From Mucor mucedo (Eukaryota > Mucoromycota > Mucoromycetes > Mucorales > Mucoraceae), in NCBI RefSeq assembly GCF_025094135.1, contig NW_026252318.1, forward strand, positions 248,001 through 312,000: DNA of 64,000 nt. Reading direction: 5' to 3'. Below, in pieces: positions 1-11,716 of the stretch. How positions within the stretch are numbered: position 1 is the first letter of the stretch; every line of letters starts with the position of its first letter. A program made the translations under genes and the position numbers. The notes below the pieces were generated by a model. The model ran no database searches. It worked only from the letters and a program-made list of their open reading frames with translations, and was not told the origin of the DNA.

Positions 1-1217
1 GTGATACTGTTCTCCGTTGAAAAAATTGAATTGGTAATCTTGGTACTTGATGATTCTTGAGCCGTAGGCTTATAGTAATATTTCTCGAATGTATTGCTAT
101 TTAAGCTCCAGTTTGCATGTGTCTTAACATCCTGAATACTGTTACCCACTTGAACTGCTTTCGTACTTGATGCGGCCCGAATAGAATGAGGCTTGTATAC
201 CTTGGTGTCGATCCCCGCTTCTTGCATAGCTACCTTAACCCAGTTTGCCAGTGTTGAAGGACAAATCGATGATACCTTGGATTTTTCCTTGTCAATGTAA
301 GCCAGATACAGAGTGTGCGCCTTTGACAGGCCTGACCTCAAATGAGCTGTTTTTTCCAAGAACCAAAAAAGTGTTGCCACTGGACACACATCCTCCATCT
401 CCAATCTTCCAAGTTGTATGGATTTGACTTGACTTTCTTTTGGAGTTCTTACATGTATAATCGCACTCTCCAGAGTTGATAGCGTCTTTATCGAGCCGTC
501 TCCTCTGAACCTCAGGGTAACATCCCTATATTGAAGACGTCCAATATCAGATCGAGGTCGCCACATTGTCGCCAGACAAAGCAAAAGCACTGATTTTTGT
601 TGTAAATTTTGTAGCCCCAAACTAGTAGTATTGAAATACGTCAGCTTTATGTAATCCGTTAAAACTGTCATGTCCCATGTTTCCAGATCTTGTTGCGATG
701 GTATTCTTATTTCTGACCTTCGTTTTGCTGCAAAAAAATCTTGTATAATAGGCTGTTTTGCAATAGGATCTTTTTCGGGATGAAGCTCCTTGAACACCGA
801 AGCAATTGACGATCTTAACCCATTTAAGTATGTGTAGGAAAGTTGGTTGTTCTGTACCAAAAATTCCAATACGCTATTGACATTGTAATCTTCAGGATCT
901 TTGTCTTCAGTCTTGCACCAATTCTTCCACCGTTTCCAACCATTGTCATATGCCTTGTGAGTTGCTGGTCTAATCGCCTTCTCCAAAAACCTTGCTGTTC
1001 TCTTCTTCATTCCTATTTTCTGTCTCACTTTGTTGATAGTAGCCAAGCGGCTAATTTCCATTTCTTGTTCTTCTGCATGATTATAGGAGGAGCTAGGTGT
1101 CTCAGGTTCAGGATCATAGGAAACCAAAATTGGGTTGGCCAATACGGAGTTACTAGTACTGCTCTTGTTATCTTCTCTTTCTTCATTTTCTGGATCACCT
1201 TTGGAATCAACTTCCAT
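1..1217 (-). CDS. DIRS tyrosine recombinase, 3' end outside window
   Basis: Phage-integrase-like tyrosine recombinase that would insert the circular DIRS cDNA. The frame reads without a stop from at least 1320 down to base 1. The catalytic set is visible in order: the first Arg in WRPRSDIGRL (about 545-575), the HxxR box in PHSIRAASSTK (about 150-185), then H-A-N-W and the nucleophile region TFEKYYYKP (about 75-110). The first 190 bases overlap the end of the reverse-transcriptase frame in another frame, a usual DIRS arrangement. The start is uncertain: ATGs lie at 1217 and 1061, and translation may depend on the overlap. The stop codon is outside the window. Confidence 0.82.
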   Translation of the reverse strand, partial: MEVDSKGDPENEEREDNKSSTSNSVLANPILVSYDPEPETPSSSYNHAEEQEMEISRLATINKVRQKIGMKKRTARFLEKAIRPATHKAYDNGWKRWKNWCKTEDKDPEDYNVNSVLEFLVQNNQLSYTYLNGLRSSIASVFKELHPEKDPIAKQPIIQDFFAAKRRSEIRIPSQQDLETWDMTVLTDYIKLTYFNTTSLGLQNLQQKSVLLLCLATMWRPRSDIGRLQYRDVTLRFRGDGSIKTLSTLESAIIHVRTPKESQVKSIQLGRLEMEDVCPVATLFWFLEKTAHLRSGLSKAHTLYLAYIDKEKSKVSSICPSTLANWVKVAMQEAGIDTKVYKPHSIRAASSTKAVQVGNSIQDVKTHANWSLNSNTFEKYYYKPTAQESSSTKITNSIFSTENSI

Positions 1218-3247
1218 GGCGGATTCAAATACATTCCCTTCTTCATCCACCTTTGATGAAAGGCATCGGTTGCTTCTGCAGTTGGATCCGGAATTAAGCT
1301 CCAATATCTCTTTACTTGGTGATTGTGGTGTGAAGCAAAGGCATCGATCTTTAGTGGTCCCCATTGCTGCTGAATTTGTTGAAACATTTTCCTTGGAATT
1401 GTCGACTCGTATAACGGCATCTTCAGCCGACTCAACTTGTCCGCTGCTACATTTAGAACCCCCGGGATATGTTGATATTGAACTTCCAACTTGTACTTGT
1501 TGCAAAGTTCCTGAATCTTCAGTGCTAGATCCTGGAGAAAAACAGAAGTAGTCCCCCCTGCTTTTGTTGTATACTTCAATGCAGTCATGCTGTCCGAAAA
1601 TATCCTTATTGTAGAGTTTTGGCATCTTACGGCATGGAGCTTTAAGGCAAAATATATTGTCTTCAACTCTCTGACATTGATTGATTTTTCTTTTTCCTCC
1701 TGAGTCCAAAATCCAGCTGTTGTTACCATAGGTGAACTCACTCCAAACCCTGTGTCTGAGGCATCGACATAGATTGTCACCTTTGCATCCTTCATCTGAA
1801 TCTTGTGGATTGGTAGGCCATTCTTTAACACCATGAACTCCTGCCACCATTTCAGTTCTTCTTGGCTTAATTTTGACAAGTTGCATATGCTGTCCCATCT
1901 CTGGCGATTCCCCTTCAGACTCTTCGACAGGTCTCGCTGGAGATACCGTATGTGAAGCAAAGCCTCTCCAATTGCCGGTATTACTGAAGTCATCTTGCCA
2001 AGCAAGCTTGCTATCCACCTGCACGACCGAGGAACTTTCGAATTCTGAGCTTGTCTCACCCGTTGTATCAACTTCTTTATCTTCTGCTGCGGTACTGAAA
2101 GGGTCATCCTTTTTGTGTCGAATTGGAACCCCAGAAACTCCTGTGATTGCGATGGGGTCAGTATACTCTTCTCTCGATTTATCATAAATCCTAACGATTC
2201 CAAATGTTTGATTACTACCTTGCATAGATTCTCTGCTTCCATCTTTGATTTTGATAACAGGCAAATGTCGTCCAGATAATAAACCAGCCGAAAGCCTTGT
2301 TTCCTCAATGGTTCGATTGCATATCTCATCAACTTTGAGAATACTCTCGGTGCGACACTGAGTCCAAACGCTAGGGATCTGTATTGGTACACTACATTCT
2401 TGTTTTCGAATGTCAAGTATGGCCTGGATTGGGGGTGGATTGGGACCACTACATAAGCATCCTTGAGATCCAGTTTGCAAATGTAATCGTTCTTCTCTAT
2501 TATATCCCGCAAGGCAGGAACACCCTCCATCTTGAAGTGGTTGCATTGTATGAACTGATTCAACTTCTGACAGTCCAGGATTGGTCTTCTCTTGTTCGGT
2601 TCTTGAATCGTAAACAGATTGGACAGAAATTGTTTGTTTTGGGTTGGTGACACCTCTATTATTCCTGCGGCTTGAAATTTCTTGACTGCTACATCCACTG
2701 CTTGCTGATCCTCCAACGACATCCTCATTCGATGAGATTTCCATGGAATTGGTTTCTTTGCAAATTGGAGCTGATAACCTTGGGATACAACTGATAATGG
2801 CCATGGATGAGGAGTGATTTCCTTCCACCTGTCTTGAAACTTGCTGAGTCGACCTCCTGGGTAAATTCCGTCTTCCGGAATAACGTAATGGTTGTTTGTG
2901 CTTTCTTGTTGATTTTGGCGTTCTTTTTGTTGATTTCGGCGTTCTTGCTCTTGATTTTGTTGCCTGAATTGTTGATGTTGATGTTGCTGATTCGGTTTTT
3001 GATGTTCCTGATTGAGTTGATGTTGTTGATGTTGTTGATGTTGTTGTATCTTCGCGAGTTGTTGATGCTGTCGATTGAGTTGTTGTAGTTGTTGTTGTAA
3101 ATTTTGTTGAGCTTGAGCTTGTTGTTGAATTATTGGTTGGCTTCGTTGCTGGTTGCTGGAGGTGAGGTGTTGTCTTGTTGATGAGAGAAGGGGGCACCTC
3201 TTCCCCGTCCTCCTGGTTGAAAATGTTGACCTCTTCCACGGGATCCA
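1025..3247 (-). CDS. DIRS reverse transcriptase / RNase H / methyltransferase-like polyprotein
   Basis: From the N-terminus: a Gln/His-rich leader, a conserved pre-RT segment (ITPHPWPLSVVSQG), and a reverse transcriptase with the YLDD catalytic box and the FLGF motif. RNase H follows, with acidic residues in VDASDTGFG, RELKTI and FSDSMTAL and the late AADKLSR. The last part contains LNPPWKLIPK, the NPPW-type motif of the DIRS Dam-like methyltransferase domain. The frame is open from 3247 (just below a stop at 3248-3250) to the stop at 1025. The first ATG is at 2728, after the conserved pre-RT segment has begun, so translation probably enters from the Gag frame or from a non-AUG codon. It overlaps Gag by about 118 nt and the recombinase by about 190 nt. 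Confidence 0.88.
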   Translation of the reverse strand, partial: WIPWKRSTFSTRRTGKRCPLLSSTRQHLTSSNQQRSQPIIQQQAQAQQNLQQQLQQLNRQHQQLAKIQQHQQHQQHQLNQEHQKPNQQHQHQQFRQQNQEQERRNQQKERQNQQESTNNHYVIPEDGIYPGGRLSKFQDRWKEITPHPWPLSVVSQGYQLQFAKKPIPWKSHRMRMSLEDQQAVDVAVKKFQAAGIIEVSPTQNKQFLSNLFTIQEPNKRRPILDCQKLNQFIQCNHFKMEGVPALRDIIEKNDYICKLDLKDAYVVVPIHPQSRPYLTFENKNVVYQYRSLAFGLSVAPRVFSKLMRYAIEPLRKQGFRLVYYLDDICLLSKSKMEAENLCKVVIKHLESLGFMINREKSILTPSQSQEFLGFQFDTKRMTLSVPQQKIKKLIQRVRQAQNSKVPRSCRWIASLLGKMTSVIPAIGEALLHIRYLQRDLSKSLKGNRQRWDSICNLSKLSQEELKWWQEFMVLKNGLPIHKIQMKDAKVTIYVDASDTGFGVSSPMVTTAGFWTQEEKEKSINVRELKTIYFALKLHAVRCQNSTIRIFSDSMTALKYTTKAGGTTSVFLQDLALKIQELCNKYKLEVQYQHIPGVLNVAADKLSRLKMPLYESTIPRKMFQQIQQQWGPLKIDAFASHHNHQVKRYWSLIPDPTAEATDAFHQRWMKKGMYLNPPWKLIPKVIQKMKKEKITRAVLVTPYWPTQFWFPMILNLRHLAPPIIMQKNKKWKLAAWLLSTK

Positions 3248-4023
3248 CTATGTCCATAAGTTCCTCCAAATCCTCTGAATCCTCCACGTCCAAAACTTCG
3301 TCCTCTAAAACTACCGCGTCCTCTCGTTCCATTGTACGCTGCTCCCCTGACGACCTGCTGTTCAAATCTTGCTTTGTTAAGCTCCTGTATGAATTCGGAT
3401 CCAAAGGCGTTTCTTGATTTTCCCTCATCTTCTCCTGACGCCAAATGTTTAAGGGTGTTTGGTAGTTGTATATATTTGGTAGCCAAAGCCTTGGTTTCTC
3501 GGTCTTGCAAAGAAGCTGATCCCCAGCCATAGACTGATAGTTTTTGGACTTGCTCAATAGTATTTTTGAACATATCTCTGTCTTCTTCTGAGGCAAATTG
3601 AACTCTGTTCTGCAGGTATGATAATTGTTCAAAGATTTCTGTAGCTGCTCTTGCTTGGATTCTTGTATTTTCTGAGCCCTTATATAGGGTACTAACTGTT
3701 TGGAATACGTCCATTGTAGCCTTCTTAAGTTCTGGGATGAGTGGTTTATCGATTGATTCTCCAATTGTCCAGTATTCATCTTGATATTTTTGTATATGTC
3801 TTCTGTATCTTTTAAAGTTGTCTCGTAATTGTTGCGTATTATAGCTTTCCAATTCGGATGATATGACCAAAGGAAGGGGTGCTCCTTGTGATGCTTCCTC
3901 TGCGTTTCTCTGCTCTTCACGTCTGAATTCTTTAAATAATCGTTCAACGTCTTCTCGCGTGTATAATTGTTGTTGTTGTTGTTGCGATGATTCACCATGT
4001 TGTTGATGATTGATATTCTCCAT
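3130..4023 (-). CDS. DIRS Gag-like protein
   Basis: A 297-residue first frame of the retrotransposon. It starts with a Gln run (residues about 15-20), followed by a charged helical region without cysteines. It ends with a basic Gly/Arg-rich tail (RGG, GRG, FRG repeats, about residues 230-280) that could bind RNA in place of a zinc knuckle. No capsid family can be named from sequence alone; the call rests on its place upstream of the reverse transcriptase and on the RGG tail. Its 3' end overlaps the pol frame, which suggests frameshifting or reinitiation. Confidence 0.78.
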   Translation of the reverse strand: MENINHQQHGESSQQQQQQLYTREDVERLFKEFRREEQRNAEEASQGAPLPLVISSELESYNTQQLRDNFKRYRRHIQKYQDEYWTIGESIDKPLIPELKKATMDVFQTVSTLYKGSENTRIQARAATEIFEQLSYLQNRVQFASEEDRDMFKNTIEQVQKLSVYGWGSASLQDRETKALATKYIQLPNTLKHLASGEDEGKSRNAFGSEFIQELNKARFEQQVVRGAAYNGTRGRGSFRGRSFGRGGFRGFGGTYGHSGSRGRGQHFQPGGRGRGAPFSHQQDNTSPPATSNEANQ

Positions 4024-5600
4024 AGTTACTCCACGATGCGCGGCTTAGAAAGATATAGGGAAGAAAGGGACATATTTGTTTATTGAAAAAAGGAAAAATA
4101 AAGCGTGGCTCAGAGAGCATGTATCACATTGGATGTCGGAGTGGAATCAACTGGAATTGTATTAGGAACGACAAACAATTCTGTCTACTGGTATTGGTCT
4201 ACAGTCACTCACTTTATTACTTAATATAGGCTCACGCTGTTTGACACGATTTTAAAAGCCAACAAATTAATATTCAGAAAACAAAATGATGGAACAATAG
4301 TTTGTAATCATTCACAACTTTATTATTTAATCTATAAAAAGGCATACCGAGTGTTAATTAAGAAACGATGCATATATGTATATGCATAAAAAGGAAAGAG
4401 AGAGAAAAAAAAGATAAGAACTATGCTTAACACGACCAAGTGACTAATCCTATACAAATTAGAGATAACAGCGAGAATAGCATGCACACCCTCCCGGAGA
4501 ACTGCCACCAAAAAGGAAACCACTTTTTTAAAGTCATTTTTCACCGAGTTAACTGTAAAAAAACTTTTTGCTATTGTTCATTGTTTAAAAGTGGGATTTT
4601 CTCATGTCAAAACTACACTTTTTTAAATGTGATGCATGTTTGTTGTATCATTGATGTCTCTGTATCATGGTGGTATTACAGGAATGAATTGAAAGGTATC
4701 GTAACACGTCGAACAGTAGACTTGAATACTATCTGTAGCATTCGTGAATAATTTCGAGCTAGCTCTAAAAGGGCGTGTATCCTAGAAACAAGACCGGTGA
4801 TCAACAATTCTTCCCTATCCAGCCTATTTCAGAACTATGCCTAAATGTCGTGTCAACATGTCGTAGCTGGAAAGAGGCATCAACAGTATGGTGTCGTCTA
4901 CAGAAGCGGCCTTCTCTCCACTTATACTCTCGATTTTAAATGTTTCTTCTCATCTCCGTGTGCCCGGCATTTAACTGATGATCGCCAAAAGCTGTCATCC
5001 AAGAAATACACACCCTACTACAAATGAAAATTGAGACAACTGTTATATGCCTTGCTTATCAATTTACTTTCTGTTAATACATTTGAACAGATCATTAATC
5101 GCACAACCAAATGAGCGACTTATTTAAATATCACAGATACAAGTATTATGTAACATAGTTAGAGCAGTAAACTTGATTCGAAAGTTTTTGTTCACAGTGC
5201 ATATTTAGATGAGTAATCTCCTCATCTATCGGTTTATTTCTGATAAAAACAAGAAACTTTTATCATACAAACCGCGTCAAGTAACACTGAAGTGCTGAAA
5301 GGTACAACATTACGGATACCTTAAAATTTGAGACATTTTATTTTAAACTAGTGCCCTGCTATGTTTAAAAATGTTCGATTTCGAGGATGAATGCGCTGTC
5401 AAAAATTAGCTCGAGCCTATAACAGGTAATAATGTAAATGACCATGTAGACCAATACATTTTGCCTTTACCTCTTTATTTTTTTCCCTTTTGCTTGGCAC
5501 TCTCTCTCTCTCGCCCCACCCACCCACCCACCCCCAACCTTGTGTTTGGATTTGGTTTAAAGGTCGGTTTTTTAAAACCAAATTTGACCCCCGAAAAGGT
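4024..5600. other. Gene-free stretch: retrotransposon flank and translin downstream region
   Basis: No open frame here is supported by codon pattern or splice signals on either strand. The first 200-250 bases probably hold the unassigned Gag-side terminal repeat and leader of the DIRS element. A simple-sequence patch (CT repeats followed by CCCA repeats) lies at about 5503-5537, close to the end of the translin gene. Confidence 0.6.
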
Positions 5601-6606
5601 TTATTCAGTTTTTTTAATCTTTGATTGATCTACATCGTCCTCTCCGGTATCCAAGGCTCTCTTCTTGCTTGATTGATGTAATCCGCGCAATGTAATGTCA
5701 TACACAACCTCTTCAATTTTCTTTACGTCGTATTTGATACCATCAAATCTATTCCCATATTCCCTTTTAATATCCAATCTACTCTTATTTTTAAAAAAAA
5801 CTACCTTTTACGCAACATGTCGTTCTTCAAGTTCAATACTTGAAATCCAGCACTGAGATCTTTGACGTGCTTAGAAATAATAAGAGGTCTTTCATAATCT
5901 CCCACTGTAACAGCATTGACTGATAATCTAGACTGTGTATTTATAAGATAGATTAGCGAGATTACGTATAAACCTTAATGAGTGTCATACCAATTCACTA
6001 ATTAAGGAGATGTAGGCATGGAGGATATCTTCAAGCTGAATATGAAATTCGTTCAAATTATTATGAATATCCACCTTGACTGCGAATAAGAAATAAAAAA
6101 TTTAAAACGAGTGATAGTTTAAAAGAGAGACATCTTTACCACCCAAGGTTTCTTCGACAACAGGAATGATGTTTATGATTTCACCTCTTGTTAAATAAGA
6201 TTGGAAAATAATCAAAAATACAGCCTGTTGTGTGGATCTGGACCACAAATCGTTATACTTGTAAAACTCATTGTCAGGAATCAATGCTGCCAATGAATGT
6301 AAAGTTTGCTTGATCTCGTTGAAATCAACAGCAGGAACTAAAAGAATCTTACAGTGAGCTCCGGGAGTCTTTTTATAAAAGTGTATTCTTACCTGGTCCT
6401 GTAGGATCAGCGTGAATTTGATTCAATGTCGCGTTTTGTTTTCTGCAGGCACGATCAAGTTCCTTGACAGTTGAACGAATTTCCTATGCATTGTTTCAAA
6501 CGATTAATATCATTCTATTAATTGTTATTTCAACCTAATGTACATCTTTTCTATTCGTTTCTTGTTCAAGCGAGTTCTGCAAATCAGTAAAAAAGTTGAG
6601 ATCCAT
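5601..6606 (-). CDS. TSN: translin
   Basis: Single-stranded nucleic-acid-binding protein that forms octameric rings and, with its partner TRAX, the C3PO endoribonuclease. Six exons join to a 243-residue product: 6606-6544, 6483-6393, 6337-6140, 6079-5991, 5932-5805 and 5763-5601. Family landmarks include RSTVKELDRACR, a region matching the translin Trp helix (FYKYNDLWSRSTQQAV), SRLSVNAVTVGDYERP, GFQVLNLKNDMLRKR and FDGIKYDVKKIEEVVYDI. Length and architecture match animal and yeast translin. The C-terminus is a short Lys/Asp-rich tail. It is divergently transcribed from prohibitin-2. The exon 3 donor is placed at GGTG|GTAAAG because that keeps the frame. Confidence 0.92.
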
Positions 6607-6807
6607 GATTCTATTTGATTAATGAAAAATAATACGCATAAAAAAAAAACTACACCCATTTCAAACACACACACACACACAAACAAAAACCTGTTTCAAA
6701 CCCAGGAATAGATTTTAATTGGATAAGCGCAACGTCAAGGGACGATGTTAACTTTTTGGCAGGGTTTAAAATTTCCTTTCTTCTTTTTAACTCAATTTAA
6801 TATAAAA
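6607..6807. promoter_or_regulatory. divergent promoter region between translin and prohibitin-2
   Basis: A 201-base gap separates the two start codons, so both promoters must share it or lie inside the flanking genes. It contains a CA dinucleotide run (about 6665-6681) and AT-rich DNA. No convincing TATA box was placed for either gene. Confidence 0.5.
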
Positions 6808-7875
6808 ATGGCTCAACAAGCAAAGCAAGCAGCACAAAGATTAGGAGGTCTTTTCCCTCAAGGTGCCGGTAAAGGTGCTGGTGCCGCCACTGGTGCTCTT
6901 GTCATTTTGGGTGCTTTAGGTTATGGTGTCAATGCCTCTCTTTTCAACGGTAATTTTCTTTCTTTGAAATAAATTTTTCCTTATCCCATATTGATATTCT
7001 TTGTTTAGTTGATGGTGGTCACAGAGCTATCAAGTATACTCGTTTATTTGGTGTCCAAAACACTGTTTATAACGAAGGTACTCACTTCATGATCCCCTGG
7101 TTCGAAACACCCATTACTTACGATGTCCGTGCAAAGCCTCGTAATGTTGCTTCTTTGACCGGTACCAAGGGTAAGAATATATAAGAGGAGATTTTATTTA
7201 ATGTTAGTGGGGAATAGTTTGATTGATGAATATATGACAGATTTACAAATGGTCAACATTACCTGTCGTGTACTTTCCAAGCCTCGCGTGGATGAGCTTG
7301 CTACTGTGTATCGTACACTTGGACAAGATTATGATGAACGTATCTTGCCTTCGATTGTGAACGAAGTCTTAAAGTCAGTTGTTGCTCAATTCACTGCCTC
7401 TCAATTGATTACACAACGTGAGCGCGTCTCTCGTCTTGTTCGTGAGAACTTGGTGCGTCGTGCCTTGCGTTTCAACATTATTTTAGATGATGTCTCTATT
7501 ACACATGTTGGATTTTCACCTGTATTCGAAGCTGCTGTTGAAGCCAAGCAAATTTCTCAACAAGATGCTCAACGTGCTGCCTTCATTGTCGACAAAGCTA
7601 TCCAAGAGAAGCAATCGATTATTGTGCGCGCTCAAGGTGAGGCCAAGTCTGCTGAATTGATTGGTCAAGCCATCGAGAACAAGCCCGGTTTCCTTGAGTT
7701 AAAGAGAATCGAAGCTGCTCGTGAAATCGCCAGTGTCATTGCTCGTTCCGGTAACAAGGTCATGCTTGATTCCGACACCTTGTTATTGAACGTCAACTCA
7801 CCAGTTGCCCAACAACAACAACAACGTCAACCTGAAGCTGCTGCTGTTGTCGCTTCTCCCACTTTCTCAGATTAA
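6808..7875 (+). CDS. PHB2: prohibitin-2 (mitochondrial inner-membrane SPFH protein)
   Basis: A subunit of the ring-shaped prohibitin complex of the mitochondrial inner membrane, which supports m-AAA protease control, cristae and mitochondrial quality control. Three exons (6808-6949, 7009-7170, 7241-7875) give 312 residues. Residues about 25-45 form the single N-terminal membrane helix (GAATGALVILGALGYGV), followed by the SPFH domain (GGHRAIKYTRLFGVQ, GTHFMIPWFE, DVRAKPRNV) and the coiled-coil part ending in a Gln/Ala-rich tail. The bulky N-terminus and the LVRENLVRRAL and RFNIILDDVSITH segments fit PHB2 better than PHB1. The ATG is preceded by AAAA. The intron 2 donor is GGGTAAGAAT. Confidence 0.95.
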
Positions 7876-10800
7876 ATATAATACACAGCAATCCCTTTCC
7901 TTGTCTATAAATATTTGTAATTTATTGAAAAAAAAAACAAATAAAACTGTAAAAAAAATAAAAAAAACATCTATGCTGGGTGAAATTGTCAAATGTATCA
8001 TTCCTGCAAAGAATAAAAAACACGTGTAACCATATGTGTATTTGTAAGAGAGACTCTCCGATTTTAAACTCTTGTGGTTTTTGCTGCACTGCCGTTGCTC
8101 TCGATATCGTTTTATATTTTAGAATAAATAACAACAGATGTTAGAACTAATCGAGCGAGAACAAAGTACTCAGAAAGTAAGTGTCTCTGTCATGTTAAGA
8201 GTTATAATAGCGATATTAGATTGAACTGTTTTATGGAAAAGCTTTCGAATACCTATAAATGTTTTATAGGATACCCTCCTGACTGTAGTGGTCTATATAT
8301 GGATCTTCACAAATTAACCATGTAAAAATTCCCGATGGTTGCAATCATGATATGACTTTGTAACAATTACTGGCTAGTTGAATAACTTTTTAACACACAT
8401 TGCCATTACAGACATTCGATATGAATGTTTATACAAATAATTTAATCACATACGATTTGCTCGCGCGAGAGGAATATTTTTGCAACGAAATCACTGATGT
8501 GCGTTACGTAAACCAATACCATTGCTATAGAATCTATTTCCAGCTCTCAAGATTTAGTATGATCAACATTAACCTTGTTGTCTATATACAAGAGAAATGA
8601 TACTGATGATAACGTGTAAGCCATCTGTTATCGAAATTCTATGTATTGTTGAACATAATTTGAGTATAAAGTATCAGTTACATAATTGAGCCAAGTTAAA
8701 TTGACTTAATACATAGTTAATTATGCAGTGGACAGGTTTCGAAGTAATCTTCTGTTGTAATATTAAATTAAGTTTTACATTTACTTTGAACTTAGAAGGT
8801 CCTTATATTTCACCCATTATCTTTAGGTCAAATTACTAATATTAAAGATCAGTTGTTAATCAAGAACTTAAACTAGCGACGTAAGAATTTTAGAGTCTGT
8901 GAGTTTAGGGAAATATATAATATGAACACTGTTCAAATTTTTTGAGTCACTGAGTACAACAGAATGCTATCTGCACATGTTTATCACATAACTACTGTCG
9001 TTTTTAACCGCTTTGTTCAGTTTAACAAAATTATGCTAAGAGGTATACCAGCTTTATGGATAGGGAAAGGGCTGGAGACCTTACACGTCCACAAAAGGCA
9101 AGCCAAGATTTGGAAACATAGCTTCAATTGAAAGGTAATGCCTCTACACCAAAATTTAATGGATTGTGATAATGTTATCATAGCCTTATCCGTGCTGTCA
9201 CTGATTGATGCTGATAAATTTTGTTTTCGGTGTTGAGTTTGGACAACGAACAACAGCTGATATTATCAGTGGTTGTAACATTAGCTGAAATTTATGATCT
9301 AACTGGTAGAAGCCGAAAGAACCATACGTAGTAAAGAAAATTCTTCTAATGGCTTCTTCAAAATAGTTAATTTATGTGATTTAGGATCGCATGGATTCTT
9401 TCCTATGAACATGATATCGGAGAGCGCAAGTGGGTATATGTGAGGAGAAACTCTTTCGATCCAAAGGTATTGAGCTTGAATGGTGAGAAAGAACTCGAAT
9501 ATCTATGGTTGCTAGATTCGTAATCAGAAAGTGTCATGGTTTCAGCTACATTTGCTAAACTTATTTTTCCAATGCCTTCTACTGTAGTGGTGGTTGCTAA
9601 GGGACTGCAAATGTAATTTTGTTAGGAAATAGAAATGTCAGTGCTGACTCGGTTTACTTCTTCCTGTTGTTGCCAGAGGACTTTTGAGTTGTTATTATCA
9701 TTGTTACTATCACCCCATTGATTGTAATCGTCTACCTCACAGGTACCGTTTTTTTTGTTTTTTTTACCAAATGGAAGTTTGGTTACAAAATATTCTAATA
9801 ATCTAATATAAACTTAGACCAAACTTTTTGGAGGGTCCTCCTTACAAAAATGAAGACAACTTTATCTTATATTCATTTTATCAATGATTTAACAATCAGA
9901 TATAGATTTATTTAATAAGAATTATATTCCCTTGATAATTTGTATGGGCATATTTGATTTATGTCGAGAATCAAGTTAAATAACAGGAAGAGAAGGCACA
10001 GATCATATACTTGTGTAGTAAATACAACTTCATCTATACATAAAAAGGAATCTGTAACTCGTCAATTTCTAGTGTCAAGGAACATTAAATTTCAACAAGG
10101 CTTAGATTGACACGAAAGACCTGCGGGTCCATTCGCCTATCAATGAACCGTTTTGCTGAGTCATACAAAGAGCTTGTGCCATCCTTAATTGGGCAGACTT
10201 AGTAAGATGATTTTTTCATGATAGAAGAAAATCAAAGAAAACGGTTTTAGGAAATAGTGACTCATCCCTTAAATGTACAAATGGTCAGTTAATTTGTACA
10301 TATACGTGATAGTTCTGTGAAATCAAATGTCCCAAGAAGCCCTGTTAAACGAAACGTTGAATGCCACCAATCGAGAAATGAACTTTGTTGAGTATGCTAT
10401 TTGGTTAAGCAGAAATGCTAATATGCCAATTCAGAACATAATTGTGGTTGAGTTTTTGGTTTTCAATTTCGTAACTTAAATTACGGAGATATCCTTCTCT
10501 GGATCATTATCAAAGCTATGGTTCTTAACATTTCACAGCCACATGAGGCTTAACACAGTTCTCTACGGTTGCTTATGATTGATCCCTAAAGTGTGTGATT
10601 TTTTTCTCTCAAGCGTATGGATAGTTTCTGAAAAGGTTGCACCAAACACTCCTTTATAATCATATTTGCTTGAAATACCCATGTGATTCAATGGGGGGAA
10701 TATGATTGATTTTCACCTGTTGAAATCAAGTGTTTACAAACTTACTTGTTGTCTAATCCTAAACAAATCGTAATTAGCCAATCAGGACTAAAAGAGAACT

Positions 10801-11716
10801 AACGTGAGACATGGAGTACTACCCAAAAACTGTTTATTGAAGATCTTTTTTTTTTTGTATGTCGGGTATGTGCATTATTGGTGTACTTTCAGTGCGTATC
10901 TATTAAAATTTTGCATCGTACATTGAAAATCTTTCATGTATCAATATTTGTGAAAAAAAAAAGACCATTTGAACGTTTTTTACTCATGTTTGTGGGAAAA
11001 CAAACAAAAAAAGATGCCTAGACCTAGAGCAAAACGAAAGCACTGACAGAACGCGGGAGATCATTTACTATTGATCTACTATTTGGACCATCTATGGATG
11101 GCATGCTCTCGGACCTGCCGTAAAGTGGAACCCTTTTTCAAATGGGTGCTAATCCCTTTTTTTTTAAGCAAAACCCCAGGTGATTAATTAGCGTCAACGA
11201 TTTAATTAGTCCTAGCTGATTTGGTTTAACCCCAGCTACTTGACTTTTTTTTTTCATCTATACATTTGAATGAAACGTCCTGGGTGGGAAGATGAGCTCA
11301 TCTTTAAAGTCATATATGTGCATATCGTTTGCTAACGGTGTTCCTTCCTTTCTTCTTGGATGTAATTCGGATCTGGTTTATTCGCGGAAAGACAATCACT
11401 TTTTTAGAAGGTTCCCTGTTTTAGCTTGCTTTTTTTGTGCCCGATAGTCTTATTTAAGCTTTTTTTTTAAGGATCTCACGGATGTTGAAAACATGTCCCC
11501 AATCCCGTTGATAATGAACATGGGCATTTTTTTTTTTTTTTTTTTTTTTTTGTGCCAGTGAAGTAAAATATGCATGTATGGCTTCATGCGTGGAGGGGTC
11601 CGGCCTTTTAAAAAACGATGTATCACGAATAAATCAATGAAAATTGTGCGAGATGACGTATAAAAAAAAAAGAATGAAAGTTTTATTATTTCCGGAAAGA
11701 GAAAGCTTGTGATATA
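7876..11716. other. AT-rich intergenic region without recognised genes
   Basis: It starts with the prohibitin-2 3' UTR (AATAAA-like signals near 7942 and 8005). The rest is AT-rich with only short chance frames. Poly-T runs lie at about 9749-9764, 10845-10857 and 11528-11551. No tRNA, hairpin family or domain was recognised on either strand. Confidence 0.55.

Larger units (their letters stand above)
1..4023 (-). mobile_element. DIRS-type tyrosine-recombinase retrotransposon, truncated by window edge
   Basis: Three overlapping minus-strand reading frames follow the DIRS order: a Gag-like protein, then reverse transcriptase/RNase H/methyltransferase, then a tyrosine recombinase. DIRS elements use the recombinase instead of a DDE integrase and so make no target-site duplication. 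The right part (Gag side) is complete, but the recombinase frame is still open at base 1, so the terminal repeat on that side is outside the window. No stop or frameshift was seen in the domains read, so the copy may be recent. The terminal repeat on the Gag side should lie just above 4023 but cannot be delimited without its partner. Confidence 0.9.

Noticed and set aside
2807..3088. Leu-rich plus-strand frame that looks like a membrane protein
   Set aside because: It is the reverse complement of the Gln/His-rich leader of the DIRS pol frame; CAA/CAG codons read backwards give Leu-rich text.
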